Shown: positions 43,343 to 55,419, numbered from the stretch's first letter. The stretch: DNA of 64,000 bases from Aalborg-AAW-1 sp964458335 (GCA_964458335.1 CAYWIJ010000003.1:1-64000); one strand, 5' to 3'. Made by a program: numbers and translations. The notes: a model not told the origin generated them from the letters alone.

Positions 43343-45283
43343 ATGCTAAAAATCAAAAAAAAATCACAAAAGAATCCGGCACTCAACAGGGAAGATATTA
43401 AATATGTCATCTATTGCAGAAAATCAAGGGAAGAAGGAAGTGATGGTCAGAAACAAAGTCTATTGGATCAACTGAAAGTCTGTCTGGATTATGCCCGTCA
43501 GAAAAACATTTCCATTGAAAATCATAATGAATTTACCGACAGGTACTTTCGTGATGAAAGCTATCACAGGCGACTACGCGGATGTAAGTGAGTTTACGAG
43601 CAATCCGTACTGGAGCAGGCAGAAGGATTGTTTTATATCGTAGAACAAAAATCAGCTAAAATCCCCAATAACAGACCCCAGCGAACCCAACTCATAGAAT
43701 TGGTAAAAAAAGGAAAAATAAAATGAATCCTCAGTTTTGCACCCGACAGACACGCAAGAAACTTAGTAGAGAGCGGAGAATTGGTAGAACTTATCGACAA
43801 ACAATATTTGGATGTTCAATACACCAATTTTACATTTGAAAACAATGAAAACGGAAGAATGATTCTTGGGATCAATTTTGTGATTTCATATAATTATTCC
43901 GATGTACTGAGCAGAAATGTGAACCGTGGAAATAAAGGAACCATTGAAAGAGGGCAGGCAAGATGAATGTATAAATACGGATATGTCATCAACAATGAGA
44001 AATACCACGAACCGGACGAAAAATATTTTGAAGTGCGAAAAGAGGCTTTCAGAAGAAAAGTATATGAAAATCAGACCGATGAAATGATTTGGAACTACCT
44101 TGTGTCTTCAGGATTCAGGAGAAAATTTAAAACTGCTGACAGAGAATCACTGCCCAACAAAAAAGGATTATATAAAATACGGTTAGACCCCTTTTATTAT
44201 GGGATTTTGATCAGCGGAAACAATGAAACCGATTTACGTGACGGAGCCAATCCCTACTATCAGTCACTTATAACCGAAGAAGAACATCAGATTCTTCTTG
44301 ACAGATATATCAGGGCTAACCCGGCATCCTTAAGAACTTACAAAACTAGCGAAGAATATGATGAAATAAAACCTTTCCCAAATAAGTTTATCCTGTATGA
44401 CGGACAAGGGCTGAGTTTTGAGTTACCCAATCCGAAAAGATTCCGTACTGCACTTGCCAAACTAAAAGTAAATAAACCGGATGCCTCCCTTAAGAACATT
44501 GTCAAACCTAACCAAATCAAATACAAGCTTAATGGAGTTAAAATTGAATGAAAACAGCTTTCCATTGACGGAGACGTATTAATAGGACTTGTTTCCAAAT
44601 ACCTAAAAACCTGCTTTAAAATTGACGAAGAATGATACAGGCATTACAGGGAACATCAACTTGAGGAATATGATATCAATATGAAAAGCATCAACGAAGA
44701 AAGAAGAAAATTGCAAATCCAATATAATCACATCAGCTCACTGATGGAAAATTACGCAAGAAATTTCAACAAGCAGAACAATCCCGATGAAATACAAAAA
44801 AAAGTATACGGGCAGGACATACAGAATTATCAGCAGCAGTTAGACTATCTTGAGCAGGAACTTACAAGATTGACCACTAACCACAGAAATGCTATTTTAG
44901 AATTAGATGCTTTCGTTCAATGATTGAATAAGATAGGAGAAACCTATGATACCGCTTCCTATGTTCGAAAGAGAAAAATGGTAACTTTATTGTTTTCGAA
45001 CATCATTATAACCTCCGAAAAGAAAATTGAATTCAAGGCTAACCCTTGATTAGAGGGCTTGTTTACCTTAAATGGCAAGGCGTGACAGGATCGAACTGCC
45101 GACAACGGTTCCGAAGACCGATGTGTTACCACTACACCAACGCCTCAAAGTATTTTGTTTATAACTATGATATGAATAATAGACAGGATCGAACGGAATA
45201 GCTTCGCATTCCTGAGCCGATGTGTTACCACTATATATCCGGAAGGATGACGGCACACCAACGCCTCAAAGTTTGATTTATAA
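43343..45283 (+). CDS. Large serine recombinase, UGA = Gly
   Basis: About 640 aa. Resolvase domain with YCRKSREEGSDGQKQSL (catalytic Ser), then FAPDRHARNL, recombinase domain (DPFYYGILISGNN), and a C-terminal coiled coil. About ten in-frame UGA codons, for instance LRGCK-G-VYEQS, GKIK-G-ILSFAPD and GQAR-G-MYKYGYV, so it works only under code 25. A natural end near LEGLFTLNGKA (45082) is likely; the frame then runs on through the tRNA gene (antisense) to TAA at 45281-45283. The gene lies at the right end of the code-25 element and faces the tRNA. Confidence 0.85.
45073..45146 (-). tRNA. tRNA, probably Arg (anticodon UCG)
   Basis: The reverse complement folds as a tRNA. Acceptor GAGGCGT pairs with ACGCCTT, followed by discriminator G and an encoded CCA (45073-45075). 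D-arm: GTG-TAGTGGTAA-CAC. Anticodon arm: TCGGT-CTTCGGA-ACCGT, with one T-T mismatch; loop reads U-UCG-G, so anticodon UCG for CGA. T-arm: GGCAG-TTCGATC-CTGTC. Identity is from the anticodon only. The end of the recombinase gene overlaps it in antisense. Confidence 0.75.
45182..45267 (-). pseudogene. tRNA-like degenerate copy
   Basis: Repeats blocks of the neighbouring tRNA: GAGGCGTTGGTGT, AGTGGTAACACATCGG and TTCGATCCTGTC. A 22-base insert splits the D-arm, and the anticodon region is replaced by a different hairpin (GGAAT-GCGAAGCT-ATTCC). No acceptor 3' strand. Probably a tRNA relic from integration or duplication. Confidence 0.55.
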
Positions 45284-45375
45284 AGTGAGAAGGTTGAATG
45301 TTTATAAGGTCTTTGATGGGAGTGTGTGATTTAATCTTATAAACTTTTATCACTTTACAAACCTTTTAACTTCCA

Positions 45376-46212
45376 CTATCTTTTTACTTCATACAACTGC
45401 CATCTCATCGTTTTCTGGTCAGGACTGACTCCGTACTGTATAAAGATATCATTCTGTATTTCAAGGACTTTATCAATAAGGATAATATCGACCTGTTCTC
45501 CCAAGAGAATACGAATATATGCTAAGAGTGTATAATCATTTGTAGTAATATCGCTTATCTGTTGCGATTCATTATAAGTAAGGTTGAGCACAAAACCATA
45601 ATCTCTGAGTGTAGTGATGATAGCCACTAATTTTTCTTGTATGGTATATTGAAGTACTGGTACTTGGATTTTATATCAGCTAAGAACATTATTTTGAAGA
45701 GTTGGTTTCCCAAATAAAAAACATAAGGCAAAAAACTCTGCAAGAATATAATCCTGACTTGATTGGTTGTTATGTTTGTTAACAGAGAACCATCACTTCT
45801 GTTCGTTGAGGATAGTTGTTCCTCACCATTGCGTAAATAAATCAAGTGTATCTAATTTTGTTAATAATTTCTTTCAACTAAGTTTTGGAATATAATGATA
45901 AGAAATATTGCTGACTTCGTCATATCAAGCATATCGTTCAAGTACTGAGTACATACTATCGATAAATCAGTCAGACATATCAGTGTTTTCATTAATTTCA
46001 GGGATACGATTTGGGATAAGACGAATCAATGTCATGGTATTTCCAAGATCTTTCCAATGTATTGTTTTGATAGATCATTTATGAACGACAAGCATGGGAT
46101 GATCTGCTTGATTTCGTGTTTGACCACCTGCAGAAATAGAAAATTCTTTAGGATGATCTGATATACTCGCGTGACAGAGAAATCAGTACTGATCGGTCTG
46201 TAAAAATCACAT
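45376..46212 (-). CDS. Conserved hypothetical protein, UGA = Gly
   Basis: A 278-aa protein with about eight UGA codons as glycine (M-G-FLQTDQY-G-FLCHASISD; ERYA-G-YDEVSN; TQW-G-GTTILNEQK; VLS-G-YKIQVPVLQY). Ends MRWQLYEVKR-TAA. I do not recognise it; the standard code shows only two short pieces of it in different frames, which would be misleading. It lies 22 bases downstream of ftsW on the same strand and may share its transcript. Confidence 0.65.
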
Positions 46213-46233
46213 AGGTCGAAAAATAGATAAATG

Positions 46234-47424
46234 CTAATAAACTTTATGAGAGTCTCTATAAAGTATTTTATAAAGAATCATGACACATATTATATTTGCC
46301 ATAAGAGAAGTACCTCCATGACTGATGAAAGGTAATGTTAAACCTGTATTTGGTAGGAGTTGAATATTAACTCCAATATGAACGAATGCACCCACAATGA
46401 TGAGTGATAATAATCCTATAGCAAGATATCTAAAGAAAGGATCTCTTACTTGTGGTATCTTAATAACAGTGTAATAGATGAGAAGTCCATAAAGCAAGAA
46501 GAGTATTGAAAGACCCACAAATCATACTTCTTCAGCATAGGCGGCGAAAATAAAATCACTCTGTGCTTCAGGAATATATCCGAATTTTTGCAATCATTTT
46601 CCATATCCATTACCTAAAAATCCACCTCACCCAATAGCGATAAGTGCTTGACGACCTTGTCGTGATATTCCTTGACCAGTTTCATCAGAACTTGGATCTA
46701 AGTAGACTTCAATTCTATTAGCAATGTAACTATATCTACATACGGATGGTTTACTATCTAATGGTATATCTTTACAATATCCATTATTGAGTCATAAGAA
46801 TCACCATATTATTAGTCATAATCCACCTACTCCTACTAAAAACATACGTCCAATATTTTTGAGACTAATACCAGCATAAATACCAATAATTATTCAAGTA
46901 GTTGCCATAATCAGTACTGATCAGAAGTCAGGTATCATTGCGAATACTAAAAAAATAAAGGCATTGAGTACAAAAAATTTTTTGAGGAGTGAGGATGAAT
47001 TGAGAAGATGTTGTTTCCTAATAAATCGTCGTGACATAAATATTACATATCCGATTTTGAAAAACTCTACTGGTTGGAAGTTAAATCATCCTATATGAAC
47101 CCAACCTGAAGCTCCACCATAATTTTTTCCTAATGGAGTAAAAACAAGAAGTTGTATAATAAGGATAAGAACTGAGATAATAACTAAAAACTTTTCGTTT
47201 TTAAAAAATTTAAGAGGAAATAAGTATGTAATATATCATACAATTGCTACATAAAGAAAGTTATTCAGCTGACTAAAAAAGTAATAATAATTTGAGGCTT
47301 CTCCATTTCGTTTCCCCTCCGATATCCATTGTAGTGTTTGTAAAAATGATTCGTGAACACTTACACTAAAGAGCGCAAGAATCCCGTAGAGAAGTAGTAA
47401 GAGAGTGACGATCAATAATGGCAT
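46234..47424 (-). CDS. ftsW: FtsW/RodA/SpoVE-family glycosyltransferase, UGA = Gly
   Basis: A 396-aa polytopic membrane protein (SEDS family), with about ten membrane helices. Landmarks: GASGWVHIGGFNFQPVEFFK, NRIEVYLDP, GGGFLGNGYGKGLQKFGYIP, SDFIFAAYAEEVGFVG, and LPNTGLTLPFISHGGTSLM. The order fits the family. UGA stands for many of these glycines. It polymerises lipid II during septal or lateral wall synthesis, so this organism makes peptidoglycan. FtsW or RodA cannot be decided from sequence alone. Start at the ATG 47424; a TTG 21 bases upstream is also possible. Confidence 0.88.
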
Positions 47425-47611
47425 AGCTAATATTTTGTAAATCAAAGAATGATAGAGTATACAAAATTTCTAGTTATTTATCAAGGTATTATATGTTAAG
47501 AATTGAAAATTATAAGATTATGAATAAGCAATAAAACCTTGCATATAATAACTTGATTTCTATACTTACATCTAGAAATGTGTATTTTATTCTATATAAT
47601 TAAGTAAGCGT

Positions 47612-48490
47612 ATGAAACAAAAACATATATTCTGACTGATATTCTGAGTTGTGTTGAGTATGGTGATGTGATGGACTCAAGCAACTCAACTGACGGCATC
47701 AGAATTGACTACGAAGATTATACAGACTGCAGATGAGAATTCTACTGCAAGAGAGTCATTAGTACAACGATATTATACTATAGATGATCTATATACAAGG
47801 ACAAAAAAATTATTTCCTGACCATCCTCAATTAGCAAGGTTAGAACTTCTCAAAACTAATCTTAGAAATGAAATAGACAAAAGAAAAAATGCAATATCTC
47901 AACAAGCTATAACTACTTTTTTTACCTCATATCAATCATATTTGAGCGATACGACATGACTGTCAAATCTCTGTAAGAATCAATATGTTATTGCTGATGA
48001 CTGGGCATATGCACTAGATATTCCAACTGCGCTCATACTTGCTACTTGGGATATGGAATCTTCTTGTGGTCGATATAAGCCATCTAATGGTGATGGAGTA
48101 TTTCAAATTGTAGCTAAAGATTATGGTTCTGCTGATAATCTTACTCAAGGAGAGTGGATTATGATGATGTATGACTATGCACAGTTTATAAAAGACAAAA
48201 TTGCTCGATACCATACATCTAATAATCTTTCAAGTGAAACATGTTCTACGAAAGATATGACGATTTCTGGTCAAATAGCACCAATTTGTCTGAGTTATAC
48301 AACTCTTGATATGGATAGTATTATCAAATATGGTGCATTATATAATGGATTATCAGGAAGTACAGTGAAGGGTAATATTCAACCAGCTAATACCTCATAT
48401 GTATTTGGTAAATTTGGGTCAGAAAATCAATCTGCTAATAAAGATGGAATTATTATGAGAATGTTGAAAGTATTGGACTATATGAAATAA
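47612..48490 (+). CDS. Secreted transglycosylase-like protein, UGA = Gly
   Basis: A 292-aa protein. The signal peptide is readable only with UGA = Gly: MKQKHIF-G-LIF-G-VVLSM, then VM-G-WTQATQ. At about residue 150 lies TALILATWDMESSCGRYKPS, then GDGVFQIV, which resembles the catalytic Glu-Ser and G-x-FQ region of lytic transglycosylases. Secreted. Substrate probably peptidoglycan. Divergent from ftsW, sharing the 190-base intergenic region. Confidence 0.65.
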
Positions 48491-48589
48491 TGATCAATTA
48501 GTGATTAGCAATGTTGTGTGATTCATCATGATATGATGAAAGTATATATTACAACACCATTCCAATGATATGATCATCAAATTACATTA

Positions 48590-48628
48590 TAGAAAAAGAG
48601 AAGGATCAATTAGTCCTTCTTTTTGTTT
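48590..48628. terminator. Bidirectional terminator between convergent genes
   Basis: AAAAAGAGAAGGA (ending 48605) pairs through AAGGA / TCCTT (48614-48618) with an 8-base loop and is followed by TTCTTTTTG. It serves the plus-strand gene ending at 48490 and the minus-strand gene ending at 48641. Confidence 0.65.
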
Positions 48629-48640
48629 GATATCAATATT

Positions 48641-51600
48641 TTATTTTTCTACAACAAGTTTTGTGGTTGCTGAACTTGTATTGAGATCTTTGTAGGTAAT
48701 AGTAGCAGTGATAGTATAAGTTCCAGGAGTGTTAAAGAACATAGGAACAGAAGCACAAGATCTATCTGAACATTCTATCCCTTCGCTCGTTCAGAAATCC
48801 CATTTGATACTGGTAGGTGTTCCATCAGTATGGAGTGAGAAATCTACTTTATCTCCTACATTTGCAATCTGTGCAGGATGAGAGTCGATACTGATAGTAG
48901 CGTTAAGTACTGGCTTTTTGACAAGGATAGGATTTTCTAGTCAGAATGTAGCTGATTTTCATTTTTTTGTAGTAATAGTAACTTTAGGATTATATCATCC
49001 ATTTTCAGAATTATCATTATAGGCATAGGTATGTTTTGTTCTGGCTTGTGAAGAATTCTTGATGATTTCACCATCTCCATAATCCCAAGTAAAGTAAATG
49101 ATCTCATCGTCTTGATCGGTAAGAGTAGTGGTCGAAGCATCAAGTGTTACTTCAAATGGTGATGTTCCTACACTATCTGGAAATATCGTTAACTTACCCA
49201 TAATGTCTTCTTGAGTAATATGGATAGGAAATTCTAATAAACTCATGGCTTGTATAACGGAATCATTTACTTGAATACTAATCTGTTCATGAGTAGAATT
49301 GTGTAATGTGATTTCATAAGATTTTCCATTTGGTGTTTGGATGATCTGATTATCAAGTTTGATTGCTGTTTTAGCGTCTGGAGATGATGGAGAGATACTA
49401 TTGATTGTGAGAAGAAGTTTCACAGGTAAGGCACTTGTAGAGATAGTTTTACCATCAAAATTTACGATACCACTATTGGTCAATGGTTTCCACATTGTAT
49501 CATCTGGTCCTTTATATTGGAAAGTATAATCAACATTGAAGGTACTTGCACCTACTTCGATTGTGTCAGATTCACAATTTCCTTGTTTCCCATCTTCAGT
49601 AACATAGTCCAGATAGACGACATAATTACCTTGTGCAAGGAAATCGTATTCGAAGGACTCTTTTTTATTTGTAATGTTATTAAGGAATTTGTTGGTGCTA
49701 ATATTTTTGATTCTATACATATAACTATTGATGCGTACCTGCTGAGTATCAAAGCTTGTATTGATGCTATATGTTGTATTGTTTTTTGTGCTTGGATTTG
49801 TACTAATAGTACAAATTGGTACATCATTTTGCAGTACTCTCAGATCAATTTGATAGACAAGATTGTTGACACCAGGAAGAGTATAATAGATGTTTTGAAT
49901 TTTTGGTTCACGAAATTGATAAGAAAAGTTGGTAAGATCAGACTTATCTCGCTCTCCATCTCCATCTAAATCTCGTTGGATTTTGTATTCAGGTAGTTTC
50001 ATATCCGTGAAGATACTTGTACTATCAAAATTAACTTTAATAGGAGCTTTTCAAACAATTATTTCATCATAATCATCGTTATGAGTGAGTGATCCACTAC
50101 TTGGAGCAAGTGAAATCTCTGTAAAGACAGTAAAGTTTTTTCGGTCACTGGTGACGTCTTCAGTTACGCCCGTAGATTTATCAGTAATATTGGTGATGAC
50201 TTTGATAGGATAATCTCATTTTTTCATATACAGACATTGTCCAGCAAATTGTTTTTGTGCTTGATTATAGTTAAGTACTTGTAATTCGTTTCCACAATCT
50301 AGTTTGATAGAATTAATATTTTTATTGACAAAATTTGTAGTAAGAAATCTAGATAATAGTGTGTCATTGACTTTGTAGAGAACTTTTGTAGGAGCTATCA
50401 CAGGATATCAATTGGTTGTTGGTTTATAATCATCTTTGAACTTAATATAGGGAGTAAGGATATCGGTAGAACCAGTGGTTTCAATCATTTCATTGATTGT
50501 ATTGAAACTTACAATACCTCAAAATACCGTTCATCACAATAAGAGTGCTCCGAATATTAGTCAGATCATATATTTTATTTTGCTTCCAGTCTTTTGAGTA
50601 GCAAGTTTATAGACATTGAAGATAATAAGGATGAAACTTCCTAAGAAGAGCAATCCAAAGAAGAGAGCTGCAAAGAGCTTGAGACCAGTTTTTATACCTT
50701 CGATACCGATAATTCCTTGGAATTGAGTTGGATTTTGTAATGCAAAAAATAAGACAAAACCAATCGCTCCTATAAGTAAAAATCCAAATAACCCACATCA
50801 GATAGCAAATTTTAATGGAGAAATTTTTGAACCTTTTTTCACAATAACCTTGGGTGGAGTAGTTGGTGAAGTAGTGACCTGAGGAATTTGTATAGCAGTA
50901 GGTTGTGTTGAAGCTACAGAGATTGGAATTGGTTGTGGTGCGATAGCTCCTGCTTGGTTAGTTGGAGAGTTAGTGATTTGGGGAATTGGCGAATTGGGTA
51001 TTTGAGAAATTGGTGCGGGTTGAATTTCTGGTTGAAGGGTTGTTGTGGTAGGAGTTGTACCAGTACTAGATTCCTCACTATGATGTTCCTCGTTTATAAG
51101 AATAGACGATTGAGTAGGTGAATTCGGCGTTTGTGGAATGGGTGTAGATTGAATTTCTGGTTGTGCTGGTACAGTAGGTTCTATAATAGCTGAAGGAATT
51201 GCTGTATCAGTGAGTGGTTGACTTGTTTGAAATGCTACTGGAGTTGATGGTTGTACTTGGATAGTATTGCCTTCTTGGATATTTGATACTTGAGGAATAA
51301 TTGGTTGAATATTTTGGGTTTCAATGTCTTGAGTAAGTGGTGTCTCAGCTACTGGTTGAGATATTGGATTTCAAAATGTAGATTCCAATGTTCAAGTATT
51401 TTCAGTGGTAGGTTGCTGTTGATCGTTGAATTGTTGAGTTACTTGCTGTCCTTCATATTGTGTAGATAGATCAGATTCCATTGTATGAGGAGTAGATTCA
51501 GTAAGCTGTTTGGATACTACTTCTTGAATTGGTGCTGGATTTGATAGAGTTTGCATTGGAGATATTTCCTCTATCTTTTGTGTTTCTGGCTCTTGTACTG

Positions 51601-51766
51601 AAGTGGCTACATTTCCAAAAATATCACCCAATCCTTCTTCTAATTTCTCAAATTGTTGTTCTTCTTTTTGAGCTTTTTGTTCAGGAGTGAGATTCTCAGA
51701 AATATCCTGAGAAGGAGGAGTAATTGGAGTTGGATCTTGAATTGGTTGTCCTGTATTTGGATTCAT
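48641..51766 (-). CDS. Large membrane protein with Pro/Gln-rich N terminus and PKD-like domains, UGA = Gly
   Basis: A 1041-aa protein. Residues 1-310 are low-complexity (Pro, Gln, Thr, Glu), probably in the cytosol; then three hydrophobic helices (KFAIGCGLFGFLLIGAIGFV, LKLFAALFFGLLFLGSFILI, KYMIGLIFGALLLWGTVF) and a ~640-residue extracellular part. The latter includes DLDGDGERDKSD (calcium-like loop) and PKD-like YFTWDYGDGEI, and a second IKWDFGTSEG domain near the end. Standard reading gives several fragments; with UGA = Gly it is continuous to TAA at 48641. Likely surface adhesin or sensor. Confidence 0.75.
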
Positions 51767-51990
51767 AATTGATATGCATCAGAGATAAATAATATTTTCT
51801 ATAATATTAGTGATTTTTGTACTATATACAAAAAAACTTACTAGAACATGGTATTGTTTTGTTGACAATTAAGAAAATACTTATTTATCACATTTTTTTG
51901 ATATATAATAAAAAAAGTCTTCATTTTTTTGACAAAAAATTAAAAAGATTTACAATTGGGGTAGGAAATTTAATTTATCTGACTAAAATC

Positions 51991-53355
51991 ATGTCTCAAC
52001 TCCTCCACCAACGTCTCGCTTGTGCTATTAGTGATGCACACTGTAAAGTAAAATCTCAAGTAAAGACTACAGTACAGAAGAGAGTACACAAGAATATTCA
52101 TCATGTAACACACGCGATTGCATATCACTTAGAGACGCTTTATGTAGCTTGATTTGCTGTAGTGATGTCAGTGGCTTTTTTGGGAAATTCGATGTTTGCT
52201 GATACAACAGCGAACCTTAAAACGAATGATTCACTCATTTATCCACTCAAGACTGTTAGTACATTTGCTTGTAGACAACTTATGAAACCTTGGTCAGAAT
52301 TGTCTGATTCTTGTAAAGTACCTCTCCCTATTATCAAAAACGCAAATTACGATGCGTATAAAAATGATCTAGAATATAAAAATATTTATACAACACTTTG
52401 GGGAGCTACATATGATGGACAGCGAGATATGGATAAAGGAGATCATGCAGGAGTAGATATCGCAACAGCAAATGGGACACCCTTATATGCAGTAGCTCAT
52501 GGAGTGATCACGTTTGCTGGTACTCAAGCTGGATATGGTAATGTGGTTAAGTTGATGTTTACTTATGAATGAAAAACATATCATGCAGTCTATGGTCATA
52601 TGAAATCTATTAATGTTAGTAAAGGTGATCTTGTATCTCAATGACAAAAAATTGGTGAAGTAGGTAATACTGGTGATACCTTTTGAGCTTTAGGAGGAAA
52701 TCATGTGCACTTTGAGATTGATAAAGATAATGCAGGAAGACCAGCATATTACTATCAAGGATGTCCAGCATTAGATACAAACACCCTCACTCAAATCACA
52801 AATGGAGGTCTGTGTAGAGAATATCGTGAAAAATATTCTTTTGACCCTATTGCGTTTATTGAAAATTCTCAGAAGAATAAAGGAACACCAATAGCTGATG
52901 GTCATAATAGTGCTGGTGAACAACCTACCACCCCAACTCAACCTATTGATCAAAAGCCAAGTACACCTATAGACCCTACAGAACTATCGAATAAGTTCCT
53001 TGTTTTGAGGTCGATTCAAGCAGTAAAACTTACGAAACCTGCAATTGATTTTTTACGTGATTGGGATATTCAAATCGTAGCGAAGACAAGCGATACTATG
53101 AAAGTCGGTCAGGAAGGAACACTTACTTTCTATATTACTAAAAAAGGCACAAAAACAAAATTTGATGGAGCATTGCCAGCAGGATTTACTCTTGTGTCAG
53201 CTAATGGAAGTATCAATGTTTCTTCTTCATCAGTTCAATATATCAAAAATGGAGAATATACCCTTACCTATAAACCAGTAGTATCGGGTAGAGCATCTGT
53301 TGCTATCTCCATCTGAGGACAAACCTTAACGGTATTATCGACAACCGTACAATAA
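51991..53355 (+). CDS. M23-family metallopeptidase (LytM), UGA = Gly
   Basis: A 454-aa protein. Residues 1-70 include a hydrophobic signal-type segment (LYVA-G-FAVVMSVAFLGNSM). Peptidase: GDHAGVDIATANGTPLYAVA, YHAVYGHMKSI, and GNHVHFEI with the H-x-H and H-x-x-x-D zinc ligands. UGA codons stand at Gly in the peptidase (YE-G-KTYH, SQ-G-QKIG, TF-G-ALGGNH). A C-terminal Ig-like or PKD-like part (RASVAISI-G-GQTLTVL). Cuts peptide cross-links in peptidoglycan. Divergent from the PKD-type gene. Confidence 0.88.
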
Positions 53356-53381
53356 AAAGAAAAATTTAATTTTCTGACATA

Positions 53382-53414
53382 AAAAAAAGACTGCTTATGA
53401 GGGGCAGTTTTTTA
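53382..53414. terminator. Terminator between convergent genes
   Basis: ACTGC (53390-53394) pairs with GCAGT (53404-53408), preceded by an A-run and followed by a T-run, so it works in both directions. Confidence 0.65.
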
Positions 53415-53434
53415 TATAATGTATTAAATCAGAT

Positions 53435-53938
53435 TTAATTTAATTGTGAATCTATAAACTCGATACCTTTTTTTATTTGGTTAATAAAATATTCTTGAGC
53501 AGAATTATTTTGATTTATTTCAATTAAGCGAAAAAAGTAATCTCTTAGTCAAATTAAAAAATCGTTAGTATTTGTGATATTATTGTCTTTTGCATATTGT
53601 AATGCAGCATTAATTCATCAAGCACATACATTATCTTCAAGTAATTTCATGCGAGGGACATCATATAGTTCAATAATTGCCATTAATGATCTAAATTCTA
53701 AGGGAATATTTTCAGTCATTCGTAAATACTGTTCTGCATAATAACCTGATAATCGACTATTTCAACTCATAAAATGAGCTATTGATTGACTTGTAGAATC
53801 AATGACATGAAATACTTTTTGATTATCATTAAACTCTATATTTCCATGAGAAACTTCAGAGGAAGATAATATATTTTTTACACTTTTTCATCTCTCTATT
53901 TCTTCTATGCTCCAATTAATCTCTTTTTGATTGTTCAT
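53435..53938 (-). CDS. Hypothetical protein, UGA = Gly
   Basis: A 167-aa protein with UGA codons read as Gly at EEIER-G-KSVKN, FMS-G-NSRLSGYY, VCA-G-GINAA and FLI-G-LRDYF. No known domain. Invisible in a standard-code search since the frame is cut four times. A 20-base gap separates it from the end of glyQS region upstream; same strand. Confidence 0.6.
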
Positions 53939-53958
53939 GATTATATTATATGATAAAA

Positions 53959-55419
53959 TTATCTATCTTCCCCAATCTCTTTCCATTGTACTCTCACTTG
54001 CTCCATCGTATCACGATCACGGATGGTGACGGTTCCGTCTTCGAGGGACTGATGATCGATACAGATACAGTAAGGAGTGCCGATTTCATCTTGTCTACGA
54101 TATCTCTTCCCTATTGCTCATCCTATATCAAATTCACAGTAAAACTTCTTTCTGAGTTTTTTGAAGATTTTTTCTCCTAGCACTATCATATCGTCGTTTT
54201 TTTCGAGAAGTGGAAGAATAGCATACTTCACTGGTGCTAACTGGAATGGAAACTTCACAACCGTTCTGATATCAGTACTTTCACTTCCGTCAGAATTTTG
54301 TTTTTTCAATTCTTCTTCTTCATAAAACTCAAGCATTGTCACCATGACTTGTCTTCATAATCCAGTGGAAGCTTCTATACATCGCGGGATATATCTCTGA
54401 CCAGTTTTTGGGTCATTGTATTGCATGTTTTGTTTGGAGTATTCTTGATGTTGGCGAAGATCAAAATCAGTACGATTGTGTACTCCTTGTACTTCTCAGA
54501 ATCCTCGCGGGAACTTATATTCTACATCAGTAGCAGCAGCAGCGTAGTGAGCGAGTTTATCGTGATCTTTGAATCTAAGGTTTTCTGGAGCGATACCGAT
54601 GATCTCAGTTCGATAATTCATACTATCAGATTTTCGTTGTTCGAAGTGTTTCATAGCAACGTCGGCATCAGCAGGTACGAAATATTCGATCTCCATCTGT
54701 TCAAATTCACGAGTACGGTACATAAATTGACCTGGAGTAATTTCGTTACGGAATGCTTTTCCGATTTGTGCGAGACCAAAGGGGATTCTGATTCTGGTGG
54801 TATCCAACACATTTTTAAAATCAGTAAAGAGGCTCTGACACGTTTCAGGTCTCATATAGACTTTGTTAGCGTCGTCAGCTACAGGTCCCAGATGAGTACT
54901 CAGCATGAGATTAAATTGTCTGACATCAGTCCAGTCAGCATCTTTACCGTTAGTTGGGTTTTTGAGTTTCTCTCCTAAGATGAAAGCATGCATTCCTTCG
55001 TTTCACCATGCTTCTGGTGAGAGGTTTTCAAATCCGTATTTTTCTGTTACATAAGCTAAGACGCTTTCTTCTCATCCAAATCTTTCAGCTTTCGCGCTGA
55101 TACTTTCTTCGATGATTTTGTCTGCTCTAAATCTTTGACCAGTTTTCTTGTCATCAATGAGAGCATCAGAAAATCCTGCTAAGTGACCAGAAGCTTGCCA
55201 CGTGGTTGGGTGAGCAAGGATAGCAGTATCCAGACCAAGCATATCATCTCTCTGTTCTACAAAATGCTTCCACCAAAGATCAGCAATATTTTTTTTGAGT
55301 TGAGAACCATACGGTCCATAATCCCAAGCATTAGCAAGTCCTCCGTAGATCTCAGAGTTTGGATAGACAAATCATTTTCTTTTCGCCCAAGCGACGATGG
55401 TTTCTAGTGGGAAGTTCAT
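53959..55419 (-). CDS. glyQS: Glycyl-tRNA synthetase (dimeric, eukaryote-like type), UGA = Gly
   Basis: A 486-aa class II synthetase: MNFPLETIVAWAKRKGFVYP, GLANAWDYGPYGSQLK, MRPETCQSLFTDF (motif 2 region), FGLAQIGKAFRNEITPGQFM, RTREFEQMEIEYF, EASTGLGRQVMV, and the C-terminal anticodon-binding KFPFQLAPVKYAILPL. UGA codons are read as glycine (EAW-G-NEG, KFPRGF-G-EVQ, FD-I-G-G-AIG). It charges glycine tRNAs, which in this organism should include a tRNA-Gly(UCA) for UGA, not seen in this window. Confidence 0.92.

Noticed and set aside
36085..45283. Many adjacent short ORFs that look like broken genes
   Set aside because: They join into whole proteins if UGA is glycine, with UGA at conserved glycines. 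So they are not pseudogenes.
45627..45845. Standard-code ORF of 72 aa on the minus strand
   Set aside because: It is in a different frame from the 278-aa code-25 protein that covers this stretch and its neighbours continuously.
51817..51990. Upstream extension of the M23 peptidase ORF
   Set aside because: A/T-rich, low-complexity, and the ATG at 51991 starts a plausible protein; the extension looks like promoter DNA.
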